A DNA stretch of 38,794 nt from the NCBI RefSeq assembly GCF_004353905.1, contig NZ_SMOD01000058.1, positions 1 to 38,794 of the forward strand, read 5' to 3'. The stretch comes from Paraburkholderia guartelaensis. Lineage in GTDB: Bacteria; Pseudomonadota; Gammaproteobacteria; Burkholderiales; Burkholderiaceae. A program made the translations under genes and the position numbers. Positions 17,019 to 24,506 of the stretch are shown piece by piece (within the stretch, counting starts at the first letter, position 1; each line of letters starts with the position of its first letter). The notes beneath the pieces were generated by a model that saw only the letters and a list, made by a program, of their open reading frames with translations, had not been told where the DNA came from and made no database searches.

Positions 17019-18740
17019 ATGAAGAAACTCGTCAACGACCCGTCGTTAGTCGTGCGCGAAATGCTCGAAGGCATTGCGCGTACCGCGCCGCATGTCGCCG
17101 TGCTCGGCGATGAAAACGTGCTCGTTCGCAGCCCGTTGCCCAGCGCGCCCGAGCGTCCCGTCGCCGTGATTTCGGGTGGCGGCAGCGGCCACGAGCCCGC
17201 GCATGGCGGTTATGTCGGGCAAGGCATGCTCACCGCAGCCGTGTGCGGCGAGGTGTTCACGTCGCCCTCCACCGACGCGGTGCTCGCCGCGATTCGCGCG
17301 AGTGCGGGTCCGAACGGCGCGCTGCTGATCGTGAAGAACTACACGGGGGACCGGCTCAATTTCGGTCTCGCGGCCGAACTGGCGCGAGCCGAGGGCATTC
17401 CGGTCGAAATCGTCATCGTCGCCGACGACGTGTCGTTGCGCGGGCATACGGAGCGCAATCAGCGGCGCGGCATCGCGGGGACTGTGCTCGTGCACAAGAT
17501 CGCGGGCGCGGCGGCGGCGCGCGGCGACGCACTGGGCCTCGTGGCCGCGATTGCGCGCAGCGTGGCCGAGAATCTCGGCACGATGGGCGTGGCGCTCGAT
17601 GGCTGCACGTTGCCCGGCGCGGAGCAAGCCGGCTTCCGCCTTGCCGACGACGAGATCGAACTCGGCATGGGCATCCACGGCGAGAAAGGCGTGGAGCGCA
17701 CCGTGCCGATGGCGGCGGGCGAATTGACGGAAACGCTGCTCGCCAACATCGTCGAAGACCTGGCGTTGAAGGGCGGCGAGCGCGTGGCGCTGCTCGTGAA
17801 CGGACTGGGCGCGACGCCCACGATGGAGCTGGCGATCATCATGCGCGATGCATTCGAGAGCCTGAATCGCCGTCATGTGGCGGTCGAGCGGGCGTGGACC
17901 GGCACGTTTCTCTCGGCGCTCAACATGCCGGGCTGTTCGATCTCCGTGCTGCGGCTCGACGATGCGAAGCTGGCGCTGCTCGACGCCGCCACCGAAGCGC
18001 GCGCGTGGCCCGGCGTCGGCACGGTCAATCGGCGAATCCGCATCGAGCCTGCGCATTCAGCAGCGGATGTGCTCGCAGAGGCGGGCGCTACGCCTGCTGA
18101 CGCGGCGAGCGTCGCATGGGCGCAGCGTCTGAAGCCGGCGCTCGATGCCGTTGCGCACGCATTGATCGAGAACGAGGCACTGTTCACGGACCTCGATTCC
18201 CGAGCCGGCGACGGCGATCTGGGCGCGAGCATGCAGCGCGCCGCGCAGGCCATGCTCGCCGTACGGCCAGGTGCGCTCGGCTCGCCTGGCAGCGCGCTCG
18301 CCGCACTCAGCATGGCGTTGCGCCGCGCGATAGCGGGCAGTTCCGGGCCGTTCTACGCAACGGCGCTGCTGCGCGCCTCGCGCACGCTCGGCGAGCAAGC
18401 GCAGCCCGATGCGCTGGATTGGGCTGCAGCCATGCGCGCTGCGGCTCAGGCGATCAGCGAACTGGGCGGCGCGAAACCCGGCGACCGCACGATGCTCGAT
18501 GCGCTCGTTCCGGCCGTCGATGCGTTCGAAAGCACGTTGAAGTCGTCGCGCCCCGTGGGCGAGGCGTGGGCGCAGGCGGTGAGCGCCGCGGAGAGCGGTG
18601 CGAAAAGCACGGCGCAAATGACGCCGCGCGCGGGCCGGGCAAGCTATCTCGGCGCGCGCGCGATCGGGACGCCCGATGGCGGGGCGGTGGTGGTGGCGTG
18701 CTGGCTGAAGGCGCTACAGCCGCATATCGGTGCGGGGTGA
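17019..18740 (+). CDS. Fused DhaK-DhaL dihydroxyacetone (triose) kinase
   Basis: 573 residues from the ATG at 17019, with an AAGGGA ribosome site. The N-terminal DhaK domain (about 1-330) has GGGSGHEPAHGGYVGQGML and the substrate-binding histidine, His220 in MGIHGEKG, which forms the covalent hemiaminal with dihydroxyacetone. The C-terminal DhaL domain (about 365-573) has DLDSRAGDGDLGASM, the aspartates that hold Mg-ADP, and a later GDRTMLDAL motif. Having both domains on one chain is the pattern of ATP-dependent kinases of the Citrobacter type, rather than the PTS-dependent E. coli enzyme with separate subunits; no DhaM is nearby. It phosphorylates dihydroxyacetone or related short ketoses in the cytoplasm. 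It stands alone with no adjacent transporter or dehydrogenase that would name the upstream pathway. Confidence 0.93.
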   Translation: MKKLVNDPSLVVREMLEGIARTAPHVAVLGDENVLVRSPLPSAPERPVAVISGGGSGHEPAHGGYVGQGMLTAAVCGEVFTSPSTDAVLAAIRASAGPNGALLIVKNYTGDRLNFGLAAELARAEGIPVEIVIVADDVSLRGHTERNQRRGIAGTVLVHKIAGAAAARGDALGLVAAIARSVAENLGTMGVALDGCTLPGAEQAGFRLADDEIELGMGIHGEKGVERTVPMAAGELTETLLANIVEDLALKGGERVALLVNGLGATPTMELAIIMRDAFESLNRRHVAVERAWTGTFLSALNMPGCSISVLRLDDAKLALLDAATEARAWPGVGTVNRRIRIEPAHSAADVLAEAGATPADAASVAWAQRLKPALDAVAHALIENEALFTDLDSRAGDGDLGASMQRAAQAMLAVRPGALGSPGSALAALSMALRRAIAGSSGPFYATALLRASRTLGEQAQPDALDWAAAMRAAAQAISELGGAKPGDRTMLDALVPAVDAFESTLKSSRPVGEAWAQAVSAAESGAKSTAQMTPRAGRASYLGARAIGTPDGGAVVVACWLKALQPHIGAG

Positions 18741-18766
18741 GGCGAGGTTGTGGCGAAACGCGTGGC

Positions 18767-19261
18767 TCAGAGCACTTCGAAAATGCTGTAGACCGGGCCG
18801 CCCGGAAAGCGGTGGCCTGTGCCGATGGCGACGACGCGGTTGAGCCACTCATACTTGCCCGCAGGCGCTTCGAAGACGGGATTGGTTCGGAAGTAGTAGC
18901 TGGCTGGATCGACGGTTTCGCCACGATCCAGCTGCTTCAAGACTTCCGGGTCGCCATGGCGCACGCCGCGATACGACATCAGCAGGTTCGTACCGTCGTC
19001 GGTGCGCAGGAGCAGCCGCACGTCGAGCGTCGTGCTGCCGTCGCCGCGCACGGTCTGCCAGTCGCTGCCGCCGTCGAGCACGACGCCCGAAAGGCGCTCG
19101 CCCGCAAACGTGCCGGACGGCACGATGCCGACACGGCGCAACGCGCCCCCGGTCTGGCCGACGATCTCGATCGGCTTGACGTCGAGCCGCATCACGAAGA
19201 GTGGACGTGTTTGCACCGCTTGGAGCGCGGGCGGAAGTTCATCGAAGCGAGGCGTGGACAT
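18767..19261 (-). CDS. DUF3237 family protein
   Basis: 164 residues from the ATG at 19261, preceded by AAGGTG; a GTG at 19270 would add three residues. The whole length fits DUF3237: a short N-terminal extension, then RPLFVMRLDVKPIEIVG, GTFAGERLSGVVLDGGSDW, LDVRLLLRTDDG and YYFRTNPVFEAPAGKYEWLNRV. The predicted fold is a small all-beta barrel. No function is established for the family, though members often lie near oxidoreductases and hydrolases of xenobiotic or aromatic metabolism. There is no signal peptide or membrane segment. The gene is divergent from the Old Yellow Enzyme gene. Confidence 0.85.
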   Translation of the reverse strand: MSTPRFDELPPALQAVQTRPLFVMRLDVKPIEIVGQTGGALRRVGIVPSGTFAGERLSGVVLDGGSDWQTVRGDGSTTLDVRLLLRTDDGTNLLMSYRGVRHGDPEVLKQLDRGETVDPASYYFRTNPVFEAPAGKYEWLNRVVAIGTGHRFPGGPVYSIFEVL

Positions 19262-19659
19262 GGTGGTCACCTTGGGGGCCGTTCACGTTGATGGCAGGCT
19301 TGCGGACTTCATCGGATAACACTGGTTGGGCGGCGAGAAACCGGCGGGCCGCATCAGTGTATGCGAGGCGCCTCGGGCCGAGGGCGGTGGCGCAACGAGA
19401 AATCGCTCGTGGCTTCCACGCGAGGCGCCGACGGTCGACCTCGTGGTCGGGTACAACTCAGGCGAGCCATGCCCGCGAGGCATGTCCCCCTTCCCAGAAG
19501 GTCTTTTTACTTTGTGTCGGCGCCCGCTAGATTGTCCATCAGACGGCGTCGCGACGAAGTGTGGCTCCCGAAGGGCAGTGCGGAATCGAATATCCCCATG
19601 CCTGGAGCCGATATCGACAGTTTGCGTGCCGACGACTTTACGACTCTCCAGGAAAGACC
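19262..19659. other. 398-bp intergenic region before the Old Yellow Enzyme gene
   Basis: No supported gene. A weak promoter candidate on the + strand pairs TTTACT with TAGATT at 16 bases (about 19506-19533). A short CCTTC/GAAGG hairpin followed by TCTTTTT ends near 19509 and could be a small intrinsic terminator, but nothing upstream on this strand obviously needs it. A CATGCC/GGCATG hairpin sits nearby. Confidence 0.35.
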
Positions 19660-20775
19660 ATGGCACACCTGTTCACCCCTACCAAGCTCGGCGCATACAC
19701 GCTTTCACATCGCGTCGTCCTGGCGCCGATGACCCGCTTGCGCACGATCCAGCCCGGCGACATTCCGAGCCCGATGATGGCCGACTTCTACGGTCAGCGC
19801 GCGTCCGCCGGCGGCCTCGAGATCGTGGAGGGCGTCAGCATTTCCGTGACGGCCCGCTCGTATCTCGGCGCGGCCAGCTTTTATCACGACGGCCAGGCGG
19901 CAGGCTGGAGAGCGATCGCCGATGCGGTTCACGCGAAGGGCGGCCGCGTGTTCATGCAACTGATCCACGGCGGCCGTCAAAGCCATGTCGACATGACGGG
20001 CGGCGTCGCACCTGTCGCGCCCTCGGTCGTGCCGTTCGAAGGCGTCGCGTTGACGAAAGACGGCTTCGTGCCGGTCTCGCCCCACCGCGCGCTCGGAATC
20101 GATGAAATTCCCGGCATCGTCGAGGAGTTCCGCGTCGCGGCGCAACGCGCGCTCGACGCCGGATTCGATGGCGTCGAGCTGCACGGTGCGAACGGCTATC
20201 TCGTCGACCAGTTCATCCAGGACGGCACCAACAAGCGGACCGACGCTTACGGCGGCCCGATCGAAAATCGCGTGCGCTTCCTGCGCGAAGTGCTCGAAGC
20301 GCTGATTTCGGTGTGGGGCGCGGATCGCGTCGGCGTACGCATCTCGCCGTCGGGCGAATGGGGCGGCATCTCCGATAGCAATCCGGAGGCGACGTTCAGC
20401 CACGTCGCCAAGGTGCTCGACGCTTACAGGATCGCATACCTGCATGTGATCGAGCCGCGCGTCAAAGGCGACGACACGCTTCATGAAGGGAACGCGCCGG
20501 TCGCCGCGAAATATCTTCGCGAGCACTTTACCGGGCCGATCATCGCGGCTGGCGGCTTCGACGGCGAGAGCGCCGAAGCGATCGTGGCGTCGGGCGAAGC
20601 GGACCTCGTGGCGTTCGGCAGGCATTTCTCGTCAAACCCGGACTTGCCGTATCGTTTGAAGCACAAGCTGCCGCTCACGCCCTATGTGCGCGCCGCATTC
20701 TGGGGCGGCGACGAAAAGCATTACTCGGATTTCCCGGTTCATCAGTCGAACTCACAGGCCGCGATGAGCCTGTGA
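19660..20775 (+). CDS. Old Yellow Enzyme family alkene reductase (NemA-like)
   Basis: 371 residues from the ATG at 19660, which has AGGAAA eight bases upstream. It is an FMN-binding TIM barrel. PMTRLRT near the N-terminus holds the flavin-contacting Thr. His175 and Asn178 (HGAN) form the substrate-binding pair, followed by GYLVDQFIQDGTNKRTD and YGGPIENRVRF. AAGGFDGESAEA and LVAFGRHFSSNPDLP supply the phosphate-binding end. The enzyme should reduce activated C=C bonds (enones, nitro compounds, maleimides) with NAD(P)H in the cytoplasm. A quinone-oxidoreductase-like gene follows after 41 bases in the same direction, so the two probably form a detoxification operon for reactive electrophiles. 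Confidence 0.94.
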   Translation: MAHLFTPTKLGAYTLSHRVVLAPMTRLRTIQPGDIPSPMMADFYGQRASAGGLEIVEGVSISVTARSYLGAASFYHDGQAAGWRAIADAVHAKGGRVFMQLIHGGRQSHVDMTGGVAPVAPSVVPFEGVALTKDGFVPVSPHRALGIDEIPGIVEEFRVAAQRALDAGFDGVELHGANGYLVDQFIQDGTNKRTDAYGGPIENRVRFLREVLEALISVWGADRVGVRISPSGEWGGISDSNPEATFSHVAKVLDAYRIAYLHVIEPRVKGDDTLHEGNAPVAAKYLREHFTGPIIAAGGFDGESAEAIVASGEADLVAFGRHFSSNPDLPYRLKHKLPLTPYVRAAFWGGDEKHYSDFPVHQSNSQAAMSL

Positions 20776-20816
20776 TGCGCTCATTACGTCCTCATCAATC
20801 GAAGCAGGAGTCAGTC

Positions 20817-21806
20817 ATGTCACGCACAGTCAGGTTTGCACAAGCAGGTGGCCCGGAAGTACTGCAATTCGTGGATGAAACGGTACGTGCCCCCGGCCCC
20901 GGCGAAGTTCGCATCAACGTGAAAGCCATTGGTCTGAATCGCGCGGAATCGATGTGGCGCGCCGACCAGTACATCGAACCCGTGCGCTTTCCGGCAGGAC
21001 TCGGATACGAAGCGGCGGGCGTGGTCGATGCCGTGGGCGAGGGAGTAGTCGGCATCGCACCGGGAGACAAGGTCAACGTGATCCCGTCGTTTTCGATGAA
21101 TCAGTACTTCACGTATGGAGAAAGCATCGTCGTGCCGGACTATGCAGTGGTCAGGCATCCTGAATCGCTTTCGTTCGCTGAGGCCGCGTCGGTCTGGATG
21201 ATGTTCGTCACCGCGTACGGCGCGCTGATCGAAGATGCGAAGGTGGGCGCCGGCGACTATGTCGTCGTGCCGGCCGCATCGAGCAGTGTCGGACTCGCGG
21301 CGATCCAGATCGCGAACTACGCTGGCGCGACTTCGATCGCGGTCACGCGTCACGCCGCCAAGAAACAGTCATTGCTCGACGCGGGCGCGGCGCACGTGGT
21401 CGTGACCGACGAGACGGATCTGCTGGACGAAATCATGCGCATCACCGGCGGCAAGGGGGCGCGTGTCGTTTTCGATCCGGTCGGTGGCCCGAACTTCGCG
21501 AAGCTGATCTCGGCGTTGTCTTTCCAGGGGATCGCGTATCTCTACGGCGCGCTCGATGAACGTGCCACGACGCTGCCCGTGCTGGAGATGATCGCGAAGG
21601 TCGTGAGCGTGAAGGCCCACAACATCTGGCTCACCAGCGGCGATGCAGAGCGCCGCAAGGCCGCGGTGGAATACGTGCTAAAGGGACTCGAAAGCGGCGC
21701 GCTCAAGCCCGTGATCGATCGCACCTTCACGTTCGAACAGATGGTGGATGCGCACCGCTACCTCGAAACCAATGGGCAGTTCGGCAAGATCGTGGTGACG
21801 GTGTAG
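20817..21806 (+). CDS. Quinone-oxidoreductase-like MDR family dehydrogenase
   Basis: 329 residues from the ATG at 20817, with AGGAG seven bases upstream. It is a medium-chain dehydrogenase/reductase: an N-terminal GroES-like half (GPGEVRINVKAIGLNRAE, then GYEAAGVVDAVGEGV) and a Rossmann half (VVVPAASSSVGLAAIQIA). The cysteine and histidine ligands of zinc alcohol dehydrogenases are not seen, so it belongs with the zinc-free quinone/enone reductases. It probably uses NADPH to reduce quinones or alpha,beta-unsaturated carbonyls. It is likely co-transcribed with the Old Yellow Enzyme gene just upstream, which has overlapping substrate chemistry. Confidence 0.9.
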   Translation: MSRTVRFAQAGGPEVLQFVDETVRAPGPGEVRINVKAIGLNRAESMWRADQYIEPVRFPAGLGYEAAGVVDAVGEGVVGIAPGDKVNVIPSFSMNQYFTYGESIVVPDYAVVRHPESLSFAEAASVWMMFVTAYGALIEDAKVGAGDYVVVPAASSSVGLAAIQIANYAGATSIAVTRHAAKKQSLLDAGAAHVVVTDETDLLDEIMRITGGKGARVVFDPVGGPNFAKLISALSFQGIAYLYGALDERATTLPVLEMIAKVVSVKAHNIWLTSGDAERRKAAVEYVLKGLESGALKPVIDRTFTFEQMVDAHRYLETNGQFGKIVVTV

Positions 21807-21844
21807 TCTGCGCGACGCGCGGCGCCCAGCATCGGCAAAAACGA

Positions 21845-22579
21845 TCAGCAATAACCGGTGCGAAGCGCCGCTGCCCAGTCGGGCCGGCCATTGGCGGCAG
21901 CACGTTCGGCGGCTGCGTGCCAGTCGTACTCCACGGCGCGAAACTCCACCTCCCAGCCGCGCGGCGTACGGGTGACGCTCGCGTAGCGCGCATGCGGCGT
22001 CCCCGTTTCCATACGATGTGCGAAGGGATGCGTGTCCTCGTACGCGGGCAGGCCGACGCTGCCTGGGTTCACGATGAGGCGGCCGTCGGCAAGCTGCATC
22101 GAGCGCGCGAGATGCGTATGGCCGCACAGGATCAACGCGGCCTCGACTTCGGCCGCGCGGCGTCTGACCTCGCTATGCGTGGCCGTTCGGCATCCGCTGG
22201 CCGTGACGGTTTCGAGGAAATAGGAGAGGTCGTCCTGCGGCGTGCCGTGCACGAGCAGCACGTCGCTTTCGAGCCATAGCGTGGCAGGCAATCCGCCGAT
22301 CCACGCCAGCTGTTCTTCACTCAGCACTTCGCGCGCGTAGCGGTCCGATGGCCCCATACGAGTGCCATCCGCGCCAAGCAGCTGTCTTTCGTGGTTGCCG
22401 CGTATCGTGGGCAACCCAAGCTGCATCAACCGGTCCGCCGTTTGCGAAGGATAAAGCGGGCCGGAAAGAATGTCGCCGAGATTGACGATCACGTCCGCGC
22501 CTTGCCGCTCGATGTCGTCGAGCACCGCTTCGAGAGCGGGCAAATTGCCGTGAATGTCTGAAAGCGCCGCGATTTTCAT
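21845..22579 (-). CDS. Metallophosphoesterase (YfcE/calcineurin-like)
   Basis: 244 residues from the ATG at 22579; the frame is open upstream, but the family starts at MKIAALSDIHGN. The full set of metal-binding motifs is visible: DIHGN, NLGD, GNHE, LLVHGTP and CGHTH, followed by NPGSVG. These ligate a dinuclear metal centre. Members of this subgroup hydrolyse phosphomonoesters or phosphodiesters; the physiological substrate is unknown. It is cytoplasmic, with no signal peptide. The gene is divergent from the tetR gene, about 150 bases away, and its promoter must lie in the same region. Confidence 0.9.
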   Translation of the reverse strand: MKIAALSDIHGNLPALEAVLDDIERQGADVIVNLGDILSGPLYPSQTADRLMQLGLPTIRGNHERQLLGADGTRMGPSDRYAREVLSEEQLAWIGGLPATLWLESDVLLVHGTPQDDLSYFLETVTASGCRTATHSEVRRRAAEVEAALILCGHTHLARSMQLADGRLIVNPGSVGLPAYEDTHPFAHRMETGTPHARYASVTRTPRGWEVEFRAVEYDWHAAAERAAANGRPDWAAALRTGYC

Positions 22580-22691
22580 GGTGCGAACGGAGGCTGGCCG
22601 CGAAAGTCGTGAATTGGGCGATTCTGGACGATTCGCCACCCGGTGTCCACGGCCGATCGTTCGTATTTGCATATTGCATGGATGACGCTAG

Positions 22692-22710
22692 TTATTGACA
22701 GATCAGTCCA
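22692..22710. promoter_or_regulatory. Putative TetR operator, copy 1 (overlaps tetR promoter)
   Basis: The 19-mer TTATTGACAGATCAGTCCA occurs here and, as an exact reverse complement, at 23382-23400. Its core GACAGATCAGTC (22697-22708) is a dyad with 10 of 12 positions symmetric around GATC, a size typical of TetR-family operators. It overlaps the -35 box of the tetR promoter, which fits autorepression. Confidence 0.75.
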
Positions 22711-22723
22711 CAAACTTTATTCT
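22695..22723 (+). promoter_or_regulatory. Sigma-70 promoter of the tetR gene
   Basis: A perfect TTGACA (22695-22700) and TATTCT (22718-22723) are separated by 17 bases and lie 7 bases before the ATG at 22730. The transcript would therefore have a very short leader. The -35 box is inside the putative operator. Confidence 0.65.
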
Positions 22724-22729
22724 CGGGCC

Positions 22730-23314
22730 ATGGTTAGACCTAGAGAATTCGATCGGGACGAGGCACTGGGGTGCGCGCTGCGCGTGTTCTGGGCGAAGGG
22801 CTATGCCTCGACATCCACAGAGGACCTGCTCGCCGCGATGAATATCGGGCGGCAGAGCCTCTATAACGCGTTCGGCGACAAGCGCAAGCTTTACCTCGAA
22901 GCGCTGGAGCGCTATCAAGGCGAAAGCACGGCAGGGCATATCGAGCGCCTGAATGGCAGTGCGTCGCCGCTGGCCGGCATCGAGGCACTGTTGCTGGGCC
23001 TCGTCGCCGACGATGAAGACGAGCGCGCACTAGGCTGCATGGGCGTCGTGGCCATGAGCGAATTCGGCGCGGCAGACCCGGAACTCGTGGCGCTGCGCAA
23101 CAAGGTCGCCCCGCGTCTTTCGAAGCGTCTCCTAGAGCGTATTCGCGAGGGCCAGGCGGGGGGCGAAATCGACACGAGCCTCGACGCACGCCAGGCCGCC
23201 GCCTTTTTGCTGATGACCATGCAGGGTATACAACTCGCGGCGCGCGGCGGCAGCGACGCGAAGAGCCTGCGCGCGCTGGCGCGCTTCGCCATCGAGCGCT
23301 TCAGGGCGCGCTGA
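22730..23314 (+). CDS. TetR/AcrR family transcriptional regulator
   Basis: 194 residues from the ATG at 22730. The N-terminal helix-turn-helix domain is clear (REFDRDEALGCALRVFWAKGYASTS, with the recognition region DLLAAMNIGRQSLYNAFGDKRKLY). The C-terminal ligand domain contains ERALGCMGVVAMSEFG and a TMQGIQLAARG helix, as in TetR proteins with the TetR_C_16-like or YcdC-like tail. It probably represses itself and the SDR gene that follows, because the same 19-bp palindrome lies before both genes. An intrinsic terminator separates the two genes, so each has its own transcript. The inducer is unknown, though an aldehyde, ketone or electrophile that the SDR acts on is reasonable. Confidence 0.93.
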   Translation: MVRPREFDRDEALGCALRVFWAKGYASTSTEDLLAAMNIGRQSLYNAFGDKRKLYLEALERYQGESTAGHIERLNGSASPLAGIEALLLGLVADDEDERALGCMGVVAMSEFGAADPELVALRNKVAPRLSKRLLERIREGQAGGEIDTSLDARQAAAFLLMTMQGIQLAARGGSDAKSLRALARFAIERFRAR

Positions 23315-23338
23315 TCTGAGTTGAACCGATACGCGTCG

Positions 23339-23372
23339 AACCGCGCAAGCCGTACTTGCGCGGTTTATTTTT
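23339..23372 (+). terminator. Intrinsic terminator after tetR
   Basis: A perfect 11-bp stem (AACCGCGCAAG / CTTGCGCGGTT) with a 5-base loop is followed by TTATTTTT. It lies 25 bases after the tetR stop codon. Confidence 0.88.
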
Positions 23373-23381
23373 GCTGTGTTA

Positions 23382-23400
23382 TGGACTGATCTGTCAATAA
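23382..23400. promoter_or_regulatory. Putative TetR operator, copy 2 (before the SDR gene)
   Basis: This is the exact reverse complement of the 19-mer at 22692-22710, located between the tetR terminator and the ribosome site of the SDR gene. The dyad core GACTGATCTGTC is at 23384-23395. Its place suggests repression of the SDR gene by the upstream TetR protein. Confidence 0.75.
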
Positions 23401-23411
23401 AGGAGAGGCAA

Positions 23412-24152
23412 ATGGAAACGCCTGTGGCACTCGAGGGAAAAACAGCGCTCGTATTCGGCGGTTCGCGGGGCATTGGCGCGGCGGCAGCCCGACGCCTGGC
23501 GCAAGAAGGCGCCGATGTCGCGCTGACCTACGTTTCAGCGCCGCAGCGTGCGGCCGAAACCGTTGCCGCCATCGAAGCCGCAGGCCGCGCGGGCATCGCC
23601 ATTCAGGCCGATAGCGCCGATCCGGCCGCCATCCGGGGCGCCGTTGCGCAGACCGTGGAACGATTCGGAAAACTGAACATTGCTGTCGTCAATGCGGGCA
23701 TTCTCATGCTCGGCGACATTGCGACCGTGAGCGTCGAAGATCTCGATCGCATGCTCAGCATCAACGTGCGCGGCGTGTTTCTCGCCATTCAGGCTGCAGC
23801 CGCGCACATGGCCGAGGGTGGCCGCATCATCACGATCGGCAGCAACACGGCGGTGCGCAGCGGCCACCCGGGTTCGAGCGTGTACTCGATGACGAAGGCC
23901 GCCGTTGCCGTCATGGTGAAGGGCGCCGCGGTGGATCTCGCCAGCCGCGGCATCACGGTGAACAATATCCAGCCGGGACCGACGATCACCGACATGACCG
24001 CCGAGCACATCGAGGTAATTAAACCGCTCATTCCGCTCAAGCGCGCGGCGGACCCGGATGAGATTGCCGGGCTCGTTGCGTGGCTCGCGCGCAAGGAGTC
24101 CGGCTATATGACGGGGTCGAGCCTCACCATCGACGGCGGCATGGCGCTGTGA
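23412..24152 (+). CDS. Short-chain dehydrogenase/reductase (SDR)
   Basis: 246 residues from the ATG at 23412, with a strong AAAGGAGAGG ribosome site. The Rossmann cofactor motif is GGSRGIG, the structural NAG is present, and the catalytic Tyr158 and Lys162 are in SVYSMTKAA, with an upstream serine in ITIGSNT. The C-terminal YMTGSSLTIDGGMAL is typical of classical SDRs of the FabG-like group. It should be a cytoplasmic NAD(P)H-dependent oxidoreductase of unknown substrate. It is the probable target of the adjacent TetR regulator. It ends 20 bases before the convergent HiPIP gene. Confidence 0.93.
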   Translation: METPVALEGKTALVFGGSRGIGAAAARRLAQEGADVALTYVSAPQRAAETVAAIEAAGRAGIAIQADSADPAAIRGAVAQTVERFGKLNIAVVNAGILMLGDIATVSVEDLDRMLSINVRGVFLAIQAAAAHMAEGGRIITIGSNTAVRSGHPGSSVYSMTKAAVAVMVKGAAVDLASRGITVNNIQPGPTITDMTAEHIEVIKPLIPLKRAADPDEIAGLVAWLARKESGYMTGSSLTIDGGMAL

Positions 24153-24172
24153 GCGCGTGTAGTGGCGAGTGT

Positions 24173-24487
24173 TCAGGCCCGTGGGGCGTAGACGTTGCAC
24201 CAGCCGTCGGCGGCCACTGCCTTGCCGGGGAACATCGGGCACGCGCCTGAGGCGTCGGCCGCAGCGCCAGCATAGAAGCGGCAAGTCGCGCAGCGCTGAC
24301 CCGCTGCGTACTTCGGAAACTTGCCTGCGTCGACGCCGCTGGCTTTGGCTCGATAGCCCAGCGACTTCGCGGTGGTGTCGTTCTCGTCGACGAGGGCGGG
24401 GCCGGCGAGTGCGCGTCCGGCCGTGGCGAGCGCGGCGCAAAGACCGGCGGTGTGAAGGATGAAGGTTCTGCGATTGCGGGAGATCAT
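24173..24487 (-). CDS. High-potential iron-sulfur protein (HiPIP), Tat-exported
   Basis: 104 residues from the ATG at 24487, with AGGAAA upstream. The N-terminus SRNRRTFIL followed by a hydrophobic stretch is a twin-arginine signal, as expected for a protein that folds around its cluster before export. Four cysteines (66, 69, 83, 97; spacing C-x2-C-x13-C-x13-C, with GWC last) match the [4Fe-4S] site of HiPIPs. HiPIPs are small periplasmic one-electron carriers. The gene lies 19 bases behind the cytochrome c fusion gene and in the same operon as the PQQ alcohol dehydrogenase. I infer a role in taking electrons from the dehydrogenase/cytochrome towards a terminal oxidase. Confidence 0.92.
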   Translation of the reverse strand: MISRNRRTFILHTAGLCAALATAGRALAGPALVDENDTTAKSLGYRAKASGVDAGKFPKYAAGQRCATCRFYAGAAADASGACPMFPGKAVAADGWCNVYAPRA

Positions 24488-24506
24488 GCTGGTTTCCTGA
24501 GTTGTG

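Noticed and set aside
19410..19515. Possible small RNA or attenuator suggested by two hairpins and a T-run
   Set aside because: The stem before the T-run is only 5 bp and no promoter or leader peptide can be defined; the evidence is too weak to list as RNA.
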